A model generated the notes under the pieces. The model searched no databases and was not told the DNA's origin. It saw only the letters and a program-made list of their open reading frames with translations. Shown piece after piece: positions 46,222 through 57,917 of a DNA stretch of 64,000 nucleotides (positions are counted from its first letter, which is position 1; each line of letters starts with the position of its first letter). Source of the stretch: Mytilisepta virgata (taxonomy: Eukaryota > Mollusca > Bivalvia > Mytilida > Mytilidae). The position numbers were made by a program, and so were the translations under genes. The stretch covers positions 30,022,230-30,086,229 of the forward strand of contig CM051516.1 in assembly GCA_028015205.1 (NCBI GenBank). The letters run 5' to 3'.

Positions 46222-46460
46222 TGGCAATCCGTTTTACTATTTATTCTAACTTCAAGATATCTCATATAATATATCAGATATCTTATATAATCTAGTTTTT
46301 ATAAGATATCTTAGAAAGAAAATTATATGAGATATCTTAATATCTTATAAATTATATGAGATGTCTTATAATTTATAAGATATCTTATAAACTGTATGAG
46401 ATATCTTATAAAGTTTATTAGAGATCTTGAAGTTAGAATAAATAGTAAAACGGCTTGCCA
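46222..46460. mobile_element. MITE with TA target duplication, built of AGATATCT words
   Basis: TIRs of about 45 bp: TGGCAATCCGTTTTACTATT at the left and its inverse (CCGTTTTACT against AGTAAAACGG) at the right. It is flanked by TA on both sides. The interior is a series of short palindromic words (AGATATCTTATAA and variants), so the whole 239 bp can fold on itself. Fits a Tc1/mariner-derived MITE. Confidence 0.85.
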
Positions 46461-48103
46461 TAGATAGCTGTCAGTTAAAAGTGAAAATTCTAAGAACGGT
46501 ACTTTTTAATCCCGTTGTTGATCATATTGACTCTTCATCAAGTATAATTTTGGAAAAAGAAATTGGAAGAATCAAATACAAGCATGACAAGTTTGCGGAA
46601 ATTAACACATTAAAACGAAACGTTGTACATTTATACTAATGGTAAGTATTTGTTTTCAAGGGGGTGTCGCAGGCTATATACATAGAAACCTTTTCAAAAA
46701 AGATTTTCATTTAATCATGTTAATTCGGATCTAATGAATGAAGGGTATCGCAGAGACTCCGGTGCAGAATCAACTGAGAAAGTATTTTTGTCCTTAAATC
46801 AAAAACAATTTCGTTAGTGTCCTCGTGTTTCTTAAAACGTTCTGGACCATTGAAATTTTGCAGGTATAGAAGTAAAAGATTTCGTAATATATATTGATAA
46901 ACATTTTTGGCAGAAATGAAACTTTACCGACACCCCCCCCTCCTTTCCTCCCAAATGAACAGCTATAAAACACCAACTCGAGAGGGCCAATTTCTGTGTT
47001 TTTTTCCTATCAAATGTTTCAACATTTCCTGTGGCCTAGTGATATAAATTTAGCTTCTGAATTGTGAAGATCATTTTGAATTTTCGACCAAATTTTGAAG
47101 TAATCTGCTAAGCTTCGTTTGGATGCATGTTGATCATCCATGCTATAGGATCATTGATTTATGTATTTGGATAATAATTTTTCTCTGTCAAACTGCACGG
47201 CTGTCTCCGCTTGAGTTTTACAAATATTTCATATAAGTACGAAACTTGGCTGCAAATTAATTCTGTATTTTTAAAAATGGTAATAAATGTTCTTCTGAAT
47301 AATAAACATATAAGCTGTAGTAATCAAATTTACATTGGGTAACAAATATCAATTTACGGGTAGTATAATTTAATTGTCACTCTAAATATGATAAGCGTGC
47401 AAGATATAGTTTCATATGATACAGCAAATTTTATATACAGAAACTCCAAACTTCCTGGTTTGTTTCAATAGAATTGAAAATTCATATGCATTATTAAACC
47501 TGGGACAATTATAATAGTCCCATATTAAACAGAGAATCGAGGATGTGGCGACTGCTAGCACAAATGGCAACTGTTCGCAAAAATCACAAGTAAACAACAA
47601 CATGGATAACAGGAAAGCTCAACAATGACATACCAATCAATCAAAGCAACCCAACTGACAATTCGTTTTTGGAATATCATGAATATGGGAGTTTTTTTCC
47701 ATTAAAGTTTTCATTCACGTGCTATTATCACCCAAGTAGGCTATCCAATATCAGCTACATATCTACATAAGTACAGCAGTTGGCACGGAGATTCTTGTAT
47801 CACCATAGAGTAGGAGTGTACACATACATGAATTTTATGATATCGTTTACAAATCAAGCTTCATCAGTCGATAAACCACTTAAATAATCAGTACACGAGA
47901 GGCTTATTTACATACGTATGTACAATGTATAGTATATATCCCAGACGAGGTTCCAGAGATGACATTAAATTATCAGTTAGAACCAAAACACGAGAAGCTT
48001 GGGGGTTGGGATCAACAACTTTCATAACTTTCCTTGCAGATAAAAATACTTAGGACTTTTATTATTCATGTGTCTCAATGAAAATAATAGACTACAGCCA
48101 TTG
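46461..48103. other. Intergenic, nothing recognised
   Basis: No gene supported on either strand. The frames at 46794-46976 and 47412-47603 have no family match. Confidence 0.5.
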
Positions 48104-48250
48104 AGAACCCAGTGTAAGTTATATTTTCCTAACCAATGCAGATAAGGGAGATAATAAATTTGTCTCCCTTTTAGCCGCAGGACAAAAGGGAGATAATTTA
48201 ATTATCTCCCTTACCTACATTGGTTAGGAAAAGATAACTCACTCTGGTTC
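48104..48250. mobile_element. Hairpin MITE, about 147 bp
   Basis: GAACCCAGTGTAAGTTATAT at the left is inverted at the right (AACTCACTCTGGTTC). Inner arms TTTTCCTAACCAATG / CATTGGTTAGGAAAA and AAGGGAGATAAT / ATTATCTCCCTT extend the stem. There is an additional AAGGGAGA / TCTCCCTT pair near the loop. Confidence 0.8.
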
Positions 48251-49689
48251 CTCATTCAGTGAAGAAATGTCACAGATATATATAACAGATAGAAGCAACC
48301 ACAGATCGGAAGCATCCATTTACCCCTGAATTTATTGTGTATAATAAAATAGGTTCAAGCCAAGAAAAAAATGATCACCAGCACCCAGAAATATAAATCT
48401 CTGACTGAAAACTTACTTCATGTGTACCGTAATCTATTTTAAAATTGTGTAATGAGTAGTAATTAAATTTGCAATATTTGTATAAGGATATATAAACATC
48501 AAACTGCACTACACTGTATTTGTGATCTGGACACACTAATTCTGCAATTTTTCCAAAGACTGGAGCAGCTGAAATTTGTGATAAAAAAATCCTTTTTTTC
48601 CTTGTATCTCTAGATAAATCAGTTGTTGGTTATTAGAATATATACTTTCCAAAATGAATAACTTCCGGTATATTCAAAGTCCTATAAATGTTCTTTTTTT
48701 ACTTAATTTAACTATAAGATACCTAGCTACATTATTGTAGCTATAAGATACCAAGCGTCAATAAGAAATTGATACATGAATTTAACATGAAAGAAGAAAT
48801 TATGATGAACTTATTTTAGGCAAAACCCCTTAATACACATAACAAAACTTTAAGCAGAAGGAAGAAAGTTTTTATTTTTGTGCTTCATCTTAATATCAAG
48901 GTTAGAACTAGAAAAAAAAAACGTGCACCTTGTTGCAAGTTCAAGATGTTAAATGTTGATTACTTGACATCTGAAGAACACTGCCACAAGGACAGTGAAT
49001 AGATTACACACAGCATAATAACAGTAAAAGATGTCACAGTTTGCCTGACAGTCTCAAAAGACAAGACCAATCTTATGACAAACATATCAACTATCGCAGA
49101 GGACATGAAAGTCTCTAAATCAAAGAATACTTTATCAGAACTACCAATTTCTGAATTATACATTTTGCATGTACAGGCTGGTTGGCTAGGAAGGAAATGA
49201 AAAAAAAGGCGTAAGATAAAAATTTTAATATTCATAACAATTGTACAATGCAATGCATAGTTAAAATAAAAACAACAAAAAACATTAACAATAAATGATT
49301 CTGTATTTATAACAAAATAATTATTATATAAAAAACATATTTGTAAATATTTTCAAATTATGCAAATTTGTGCAGATGTCAATATCAACACATGCATTAA
49401 ACTAAGAGTACAGTAAATTGTTAAGATAAAAATTCTTTAAGTTAAAAGACAAAAAGCACCTTTTAAGATTTCATAAATACTTATTCATTTTGATTGGAAA
49501 CAAATATTTTCCTGCTTTTCTGGTGTAGTTAATTTTAAATTGTGTAGAATAAATATAAAAGGTTGCTGAAAAAATGACATATTATAGCACAACAAAGAAA
49601 ACACATTTCATGTATATCAATGAACATGCACTTGTCATGGAAACTTTAAAAGGGTTGCCATGACAACAGAAAAATACATATCTAAATTT
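48251..49689. other. Intergenic, nothing recognised
   Basis: AT-rich. The 97-codon minus frame at 48960-49253 has hydrophobic segments but no family match and no splice or start context, so no gene is called. Confidence 0.5.
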
Positions 49690-50515
49690 AATAAAATGCT
49701 CCGCTGGGCGCAGCTAGATATGACCGCAGATGTCGAACCCTGAATAGTTGGGGCAATTATGAACACAACATTCAAGCTTGATACAATACTGAATTTGGAT
49801 TGTGAATAAATATTTGACACAGCATAGGTTTCTGACACAGAATGAATGTTGTCTAAGAACTTAAAAATTTTTAATTTACCTATTCAAACCATATCAGTAT
49901 TATTTGTTTTTATATATAAATCAGAAATAACCAATTTAAAATTTAAAATTGGGCAAACATATCAATTTCTTGCTATTGCGCAATACTGTGTAATTGAAAA
50001 TTTCTTCAAATATTTGACACATAATAGGTTTCTGACACAGAATAACTGAAATCAAAGAACTTAAAATTGGTCATATGATTTGAATTTATATTCAATGTTT
50101 TGCTTCTTGTGCAATACAATATGCTGTGAAGAATTGCCCCCCCCCCCAAAAAAAAAATAATAATTTACCCCTTTTTTTAGCTTTTGTGCAATACACTATG
50201 AAGTCGCACATTGACCCCCCTCCCCCAAAAAAAAAAACAAAAAACAATAAAATTTATTGTAACCCCCCCCTTTTTTTTTGCTAAAAAAAATTTGAAATTT
50301 TCTTTTTAAATTATGAAATATGAAATGAGAAAAAATTACTCCCTCCCCAATTTCTCATTTACCCCCCCCCCCCCCCCCCATTTCTTTATACTTTGCAACC
50401 ATAACAGCCCATTTAAATACACCATAACATATTAAAATAGAAAATGACATCATAGTCATGGATGGCAAATTTTAAATATACATAATTTAAAAGCAGTTTA
50501 GATAAGATAAACAAA
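49690..50515 (-). repeat. Dispersed repeat block, left part
   Basis: Contains GGCGCAGCTAGATATGACCG, GTCGAACCCTGAATAGTTGG and TTTCTGACACAGAATGA. It is followed by a 195-bp stretch (49957-50150) duplicated at 53943-54140 and then by alternating long C and A/T runs (50125-50380). The right part of the same block lies at 53867-55230, beyond the hairpin-ended insertion. Orientation is arbitrary. Confidence 0.65.
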
Positions 50516-51771
50516 CAAGAGGCTCTCAAGAGCCTGAATCGCTCACCTGGTAAACAATGCACTATAAACTAAATTAATATATTAATGTTTGTTGTAAATT
50601 AAACTGTGTATTAAAGGTCACGTAAAATGCTGAAAATACCTTTAAAAGCCTTTCAAGAACCTCTGGAAAGAAATGGGAATGAGTTCTCCCTACGCTTGAT
50701 TAAGATACAGTCATGGTCAATCTGTTGATTCATAATACAAAATACAAGCTTTAATTAATCTTCAAATACAAGTATAAATCTTTTGGTCTATATGTTGTCT
50801 TCGTTTTTAAAATGTTTGAAAGAAGTTATGTAAAAATTGTGGGTTAAGGCTTTTTATTGTATTTGAAAAGGAAATATTGCAGGAACAATCATGCTAAGTT
50901 TCATCTAAATCCCCCTAGTAGTTTCAGAGGAGAAGATGTTTGAAAATTTGTTAACAACGATTATGACAGACACCAAGTGATGGCAATTAAAAGCTCACAT
51001 ATTATGAAGTTTAATCATTGTAATACAACATTCTCATCATCACCATTCACTAAGGATACCATGTTTACTTTAAAAACCAAATATTGTTGAAATCTGAGCA
51101 AGTGTAAAAAATGGCGGGAACATGGCAGCCATTTTAAAAACGGCCGTCCAAAACAAACTTCATCATCACCATTCAACTCGGGATACCATGTTTACCTTGA
51201 AAGTAGCTTTCATCTTCATTTTATTTCTATAATTCAGGAAAGAATAGCAAAAAACAGCATTTTGACCCCTATGTTCTATTTTTAGTAAGGGCGGACATGT
51301 TTTTCGACCAATAAAAAATCCAAGCATTAACTTTTTGCAGGATACACTAAGGAACAATCTTACCAAGTTTCATTTGATTTTGAATAGTAGTTTTAGAGAA
51401 GAAGATTTTTGAAATAATAACATAAAAAAAGCCAAAAATGTCAAAAAAGGGCAATAACTCTAACATCAGTTGACTGATTTTCACGAAAATCAGCAAGCAG
51501 GTAGCTCTCATCATGCTGAACACATTCAACCTGCAGAATTTGGCGTAACCTAATGATTTTTGAGATATTTGCGAAAAACTGTTGTTTGACCCCTATGTTC
51601 TATTTTTAGTAACAGTGGCCATGTTTTTCGACGGATCAAAAATCGAAGCATAAACTTTGTGCAGGATACCCTAAGGAACAATCATGCTAAGTTTGATCCA
51701 AATCCATTCAGTAGTTTCAGAGGAGAAGATTTTTGAAATAATAACCTAAAAAAAAAGCCAAAAATGTCAAA

Positions 51772-53480
51772 CAAGAGGCTCTCAAGAGCCTGAATCGCTC
51801 ACCAGGTAAACAATGCACTATAAACTAAATCTCATCATCACCATTCACTAAGGATACCATGTTTACTTTAAAAACCAAATATTGTTGAAATCCGAGCAAG
51901 TGTAAAAAAATGGCGGGAAAATGGCAGCCATTTTAAAAATGGCCGTCCAAAACAAACTTTCATCATCACCATTCAACTCGGGATACCATGTTTACCTTGA
52001 AAGTAGCTTTCATCTTCATTTTCTTTCTATAATTCAGAAAAAAATAGCAAAAAACAGCATTTTGACCCCTATGTTCTATTTTTAGTAAGAGCGGACATGT
52101 TTTTCGACCAATCAAAAATCCAAGCATTAACTTTTTGCAGGATACCCTAAGGAACAATCTTACCAATTTTCATTTGATTTTCAATAGTAGTTTCAGAGAA
52201 GAAGATTTTTGAAATAATAACATAAAAAAAAGCCAGAAATGTCAAACAATGAGTGCTGACCACAGCCAGTTTCAAAACTAATTTCACAAAAAATATATAA
52301 ATATATACATCTAATGAAAGTTATTTTTAAGTACTATTGTATATTGAGGTAACATTGAATTTATATTTTAATAAATAGCCATTTAAAAACAAATTTACAC
52401 GCAATCAAAAGCTTTTTTTCATTTTCTACAGTTTGCCATCTATAAGGCATCAACAGTTATTTTGACATTTAAGGGACAAAACTTTAACTCCTAAAGGGCT
52501 CATTTAAACATTTTGCAAACTAAGGGAAATGCTGTGAAAATGGTCAATTTTGATGTTCTAAGGGGAATAACTCCTAAAAGGAATGATCATACAACTTAAT
52601 AAGTACAAATTTCAAAAAAAAATCAAGAAAAAGGGCAATAACTCCTACATGGGTGGTTACATCTTCTTCAAAATTTCAAAGCAGGTAGATCTTGAGGTGT
52701 TGAACACTTTAGCTTCCCATCAGAATTTTGATATCTGTCACCATTTTTGAGTTATTTGCAAAAAACTGCAATTTACCCCTATGTTCTATTTTTAGCCATG
52801 GCAGCCATGTTTTTTTTACAAATCAAAAATCCAAACGATAGTTTAGTAGCACTCATGCCAAGGAACAACTACACTAAGTTTGGTTGCAATTAAACTTATG
52901 GTGTAAGAGGAGTTAACGATTTTATTACAATGAATAAAGACTGCAAAAATGGTCAATTTTGACGATCTAAGGGGAATAACTCCTAAAAGGAATGAACCTA
53001 CAACTTCGATCCTGTTACAAATTTTGTAGATCTTTGTGTGCCTAACAATATGAAATTTAAATTTTTCAAATTTCCTTCATAGTATCCAAGATATTGAGCT
53101 TAATAAGTGCAAAATTTGGAAAAAAATGCAGAAAAAGGGCAATAACTCCTACATGGGTCGTTGGATCTTCTTCAAAATTTCTTCAGAATTTTGATATCTG
53201 TTATGGTTTTTGAGTTATTTGCAAAAAACTGCAATTTACCCCTATGTTCTATTTTTAGCCATGGCGGCCATGTTTTTTTACGAATCAAAAATCCAAACGA
53301 TAGTTTTGTAGCACATATACCAATAAACAACTGTACGAAGTTTGGTTGCAATTGGTCTTATGGTGTCAGAGGAGTTAACGTTTGAAAAAGTTTACGGACG
53401 GACGACAGACGACGGACGGACGGACGACGGACGCCAAGTGATGGCAATAGCTCACATGACCCTTCGGGTCTGGTGAGCTA
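51772..53480 (+). mobile_element. Hairpin-ended dispersed element, inner copy inserted in the outer one
   Basis: Begins CAAGAGGCTCTCAAGAGCCTG and ends GACGCCAAGTGATGGCAATAG, CTCACATGACCC/GGGTCTGGTGAGCTA. The outer copy reads ...AAATGTCAAA before it and AAGGGCAATAACTC after it. That is continuous in the parallel stretch at 51435-51460, which proves insertion and fixes the element's borders. It lands in an A run, so at most 1-2 bp are duplicated. The length is about 1.7 kb. Confidence 0.88.
53391..53440. repeat. GACGGACGG microsatellite near element end
   Basis: A run of CGGACGGACGACAGACGACGG-type words just before the CGCCAAGTGATGGCAA terminal block. Equivalent GACGAC/GTCCGTC tracts stand at the same place in the other copies (13370, 53785, 59327, 62265). 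Confidence 0.8.
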
Positions 53481-53866
53481 AAAAGGGCAATAACTCTAAC
53501 ATCAGTTGACAGATTTTCACGAAAATCAGCACACACGTAGCTCTCATCATGCTGAACACTTTCAACCTGCCAGAGTTAGCCTTAACCTAATGATTTTTGA
53601 GATACCTGCAAAAAACTGTTGTTTGACCCCTATGTTCTATTTTTAGTAACAGTGGCCATCTTTTTCGACGGATCCAAAATCGAAGCATAAACTTTGTGCA
53701 GGATACCCTAAGGAACAATCATGCTAAGTTTTATCCAAATCCATTCAGTAGTTTCAGAGGAGAAGATGTTTGAAAAATTGTTAACGACGACGACAGACGA
53801 CAGACGACGACGGATGCCACATGATGAGAAAAGCTCACATGGCCTTTTAGGCCAGGTGAGCTAAAA

Positions 53867-55230
53867 AGCTTCATCAGCACATTTTATATTGGCAAATTTC
53901 CAATGGAATTTGTTAATAATAAAGTTTTGATAACAGGGCACACATATCAATTTCTTGCTATTGCGCAATACTGTGTAATTGAAAATTTCTTCAAATATTT
54001 GACACATAATAGGTTTCTGACACAGAATAACTGAAATAAAGAACTTAGAATTGGTCATATGATTTGAATTTATATTCAATTTTTTGCTTTTGTGTAATAC
54101 AATATGCTGTGGAGAATTGCCCCCCCCCCCCCCAAAAAAAAAAAATTTACCCCCTTTTTAGCTTTAATTTTGGACCCCGATTTGAACCAACTTGAAAACT
54201 GGGCCCATAATAAAAAAACTAAGTACATGTTTAGATTCAGCATATCAAAGAACCCCAAGAATTCAATTTTTGTTAAAATCAAACTAAGTTTAATTTTGGA
54301 CCCTTTGGACCTTAATGTAGACCAATTTGAAAACGGGACCAAAAATTAAGAATCTAAATGCACGGTTAGGTTCGGCATATCAAAGAACCCCAATAGTTCA
54401 ATTTTCGATGAAATCAAACAAAGTTTAATTTTGGACCCCGATTTGGACCAACTTGAAAACTGGGCCCATAATAAAAAAACTAAGTACATGTTTAGATTCA
54501 GCATATCAAAGAACCCAAAGAATTCAATTTTTGTTAAAATCAAACTAAGTTTAATTTTGGACCCTTTGGACCTTAATGAAGACCAATTTGAAAACGGGAC
54601 CAAAAATTAAGAATCTAAATGCACGGTTAGATTCGGCATATCAAAGAACCCCAATAGTTAAATTTTCAATGAAATCAAACAAAGTTTAATTTTGGACCCT
54701 TTTGGCCCTTAATTCCTAAACTGTTGGGACCAAAACTCCAAAAATCAATCCCAACCTTCCTTTTGTGGTCATAAATCTTGTGTTTAAATTTCATAGATTT
54801 CTATTTACTTATACTAAAATTATTGTGCAAAAACCAAGAAAAATGCTTATTTTGGCCCTTTTTTAGCCCCTAATTCCTAAACTGTTGGGACCAAAACTCC
54901 CAAAAACAATCCTAACCTTCCTTTTGTGGTCATAAACCTTGTGTTAAAATTTCATAGATTTCTATTTACTTATACTAGAGTTGTTGTGCGAAAACCAAGA
55001 AAAATGCTTATTGGGCCCTTTTTTGGCCCCTGATTCTTAAACTGTTGGGACCAAAACTCCCAAAATCAATCCCAACCTTCCTTTTGTGGTCATAAACCTT
55101 GTGTTTAAATTTCATAGATTTCTATTAACTTATACTAAAGTTATAGTGCGAAAACCAAATGTCTTCGGAGGACGACGACGACGACGCCAAGGTCATACCA
55201 ATATACGACCAATATACGACCGCAAAAATT
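53867..55230 (-). repeat. Dispersed repeat block, right part, with tandem units
   Basis: 53943-54140 duplicates 49957-50150. Then a 261-bp dimeric unit occurs twice (TTTGGACCCCGATTTG at 54170 and 54431, each with an inner TTTTGGACCCTTTGGACC half). Then come three units of 150-171 bp marked by AAACTGTTGGGACC at 54721, 54892 and 55042. It ends with GGAGGACGACGACGACGACG and CCAATATACGACCGCAAAAA. No coding capacity. Confidence 0.8.
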
Positions 55231-55753
55231 TTATATAAAAATAACTGGTAGTAAATTGGATTTTGACTATGTCAATAAGATACTTGATATGTACATGTAT
55301 TTAGGAATTCATTTTGTTTTCATTTCAAACTAAGAGCCGACAGTTTTATAAATATCATTTCATGAAAAACTGGAATAAAACATAAATACATACTAAAAAA
55401 AATTGAAATGAAAAAATATAAAATGAGATTTATGAAAAATTGGTGTAAAATTTAACTATTCTGTTCACTAGTAAATTATTGGATTTTCTTTCATTTGGAA
55501 ATGGTAAATGTTAATCAAAAACAGTAACACCATGCCAACAGTATCACAGCCATTTTGTGGTTATTACCCTATAGAAAGAGTACATGATTTTACTCAGCAA
55601 ACCAACCAGTAATTTCACATACTTTTAAAACGGTTTTTAAGTTTTTTATGCTTAGACCCAATTATAAAATAAATTTTCTTTATAGCATTAGGAAATAGAC
55701 CCTGGATTAATTAAATGTACATGTATTTAGTTTTAATTCATACATCTGATATT
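55231..55753. other. Intergenic, nothing recognised
   Basis: AT-rich spacer between the repeat block and the SINE; no feature supported. Confidence 0.5.
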
Positions 55754-56030
55754 GACCACCCTGGTGGTCTCGTGGTAGCGTGCTCGCCCTGAGTGTGGAA
55801 GGGCGCGGATCCGATCCCCGGCAGGGTCAAACCAAAGACTTTAAAATTGGTATTTGCTGCTTCTCCGCCTAGCAAGCGGCATCTAGGAGTAAGAGCAAAG
55901 ACTGGTCGGTTCGGAGTCAGTATAATGTGTCCGAGTGAGGTGATATGTCTTCCTGCAGACAGTTACCTCGTGAGCTAGCACCTTAAAAATCCGACTTAGC
56001 GTGTCGGTCTAGTACAAAGCAGGGATCATA
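55754..56030 (+). mobile_element. tRNA-derived SINE (Meta-type body)
   Basis: The head contains RNA polymerase III promoter boxes: an A-box-like TGGTCTCGTGGTAGCG and a B-box-like GGATCCGATCCCCGGC, spaced as in a tRNA. The body (CCTAGCAAGCGGCATCTAGG, AGTAAGAGCAAAGACTGGTC, AGTATAATGTGTCCGAGTG) resembles the conserved central domain I associate with MetaSINEs of bivalves; this is recollection, not a search. The tail is not a clean poly-A. The 61-codon frame across it (55793-55978) is fortuitous. Confidence 0.8.
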
Positions 56031-57114
56031 TTCATTATCCTATCAAGATATTACAAAAGTACTGGGTCTAAGGTTATTTTAAAATTGCCTTTTCTGCTTT
56101 AATTACAGTCTTAAAATACTGAATCTATACTTAAAGCAAAGATATATAGCAGAACCTCAAAACTTGATTAATTTATACATGATGGGTATGTAACTAACTT
56201 TTCATGTTCTTTTTATTACTAGAACTATAGAACTATGATATCTTGAACTCTGAAAAATTCTTACTGCTTTTTAAAAGTTCTATTTACATATATGTGATCA
56301 ATCAAAAAAGGTCCAGTGTGAAAATTAGCAAATGATGATTAAGAATTGTAGGTGTTAGGTGTTAATTTTACTAAAGAATTTAAGCATTTTTAGGACAAAA
56401 GAAAAGTGAGTGTCATCTCTGAATTGCAAGACATGTCATTGATTGATTTGTCAAAAATAATTTAATTTACAGACGAAGACTTGCAGCAAGTCTACAATTC
56501 AGGAACAATGGGACAGATTTCAATTTTATGTAGCCTTATATAACTATAATTAACACCTTAAAAAAGAAAAGAAAACAAGTATACATGTGTCCAATGGACA
56601 CTACATGCCCCACCAATGATGCAAGTATTTAGTAAATAGAATTACAAGTGTATATTGTTGACTTAAAAGTCCCTAAGATAGGTTCGATGAAATAATAATA
56701 CCTCTGGATTTTAATACTGAAATTTCATACAGAAATTCAAAGTCGATGACCCATGACTTCATGAAGGTAACAGAATCCGTTTCGCATCAATATCACAAGC
56801 TATCCATGTACAAAGTTCCAGGATGATACCACAACTCCTTCACGAAAACTACCTTAAACCTGAACCTTAACCTGGATTCTAATATTGAAATTCCATACAG
56901 AAATTCAAAGTCGATGACCCATGACCTCAAGGTCACAGCATCCTTTTCACACCAAAATGCTGCTGTTTAATATCACAAGCTATCCGTGTACAAGGTTTCA
57001 TGATGATACCATAACTCCTTCATGAAAAACTACCTTAAACCTGAACCTTAGCCTTATAGGCAAGGCATAAAAAAAAGCAACAAAACAAAAAAGCAACACA
57101 AAAAAAAAAACAGT
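56031..57114. other. 3' flank of the TPR gene; short duplicated block
   Basis: Holds the likely 3' UTR of the TPR gene (minus strand, just below 57115) and a direct duplication. AATTCAAAGTCGATGACCC and CAAGCTATCC occur near 56734-56810 and again near 56905-56985. No further gene seen. Confidence 0.55.
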
Positions 57115-57917
57115 TTATCCTCTTCTGCCTCTAATAAAATCTCTATACATCTGTTCAACTGATTTCAAATTCTCCTTCATTTCTTTCGACCTTGTTAGGT
57201 TTCCTAAATCTTCAAAGAAAGCAATAAGCCGATAGAGCTCTGTTTTACAATGGATAAAGTTTACCTCCATATCATTCTTATCACCAAGGTAATGAGAAAC
57301 CTCCATTAAAGTTTTATAAGAATCATAAATAAATGTATTCTGTTGCATCTGTTTAATAAATACTTCTTTGTTTTTTAAGGTTTCCACAAGTTCAGATCTA
57401 GCTTCATTATATTTTTTCAGACCAACATAAGCTTGAGAGATTCTTGATTTTTCTTCCAAAACACAAATATGATTTGGAGAAGATTCTGATCTTCCCTTCA
57501 GCCCTCGTTTAAGATACTTTAGAGCATTTGTATAATCTTTTTTATGTAAGTATATGTATCCAATGCTATCGTTTGTCAAATCCCGACAATCTGCGATGAA
57601 ACCTGGATATTTATTCACAATTTCAAATGCATCTTGTAACATTTCAATTCCTTCATCGTGTCGTCCAAGTTCAGACAATGTCATAGCAACATTATTCATC
57701 GATATCACTATTGCTTTGTCTGTGGCTTTTGTTTTCCGTTTAATATCGAGTCCCACTTGATAATATTCTAGGGCTTTGTGGTGATCTCCCTTGATTTTGT
57801 AAAGGATTCCCATATTGTTAAAACATGCTCCAATCGCTGGATTTTCATCTGTACCATACAGTTCTCGTCTTAACTTCAGTACTTTGAAATGATAAAACTC
57901 TCCATCATCAAGATAAC
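57115..57917 (-). CDS. TPR gene, terminal exon
   Basis: 803 bp including the stop codon, after the acceptor CTGTTATAG. It starts by completing a Gly codon, then YLDDGEFYHFKVLKLRREL. It holds four or five TPRs and a basic end. Uninterrupted frame. Confidence 0.92.

Larger units (their letters stand above)
50516..53866 (+). mobile_element. Hairpin-ended dispersed element, outer copy (interrupted)
   Basis: The left end CAAGAGGCTCTCAAGAGCCTG contains a perfect palindrome (AGGCTCT/AGAGCCT), followed by TCGCTCACCTGG. The right end has GATGCCACATGATG, a second hairpin (TGGCCTTTTAGGCCA) and GGTGAGCTAAAAA. The inverted words GCTCACCTGG and CCAGGTGAGC sit asymmetrically: 20 bp inside the left end, about 6 bp inside the right end. 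The interior has no coding capacity and carries diverged tandem units (AGGAACAATCATGC, CAGTAGTTTCAGAGGAGAAG, CCCCTATGTTCTATTTTTAG). A second full copy (51772-53480) interrupts it. Confidence 0.85.

Noticed and set aside
48960..49253. 97-codon minus-strand frame with hydrophobic stretches
   Set aside because: No recognisable family, no splice sites joining it to other exons; insufficient support.
55754..55830. A functional tRNA gene
   Set aside because: The A and B boxes are tRNA-like, but the arms do not pair as a complete cloverleaf and the sequence continues into a SINE body.
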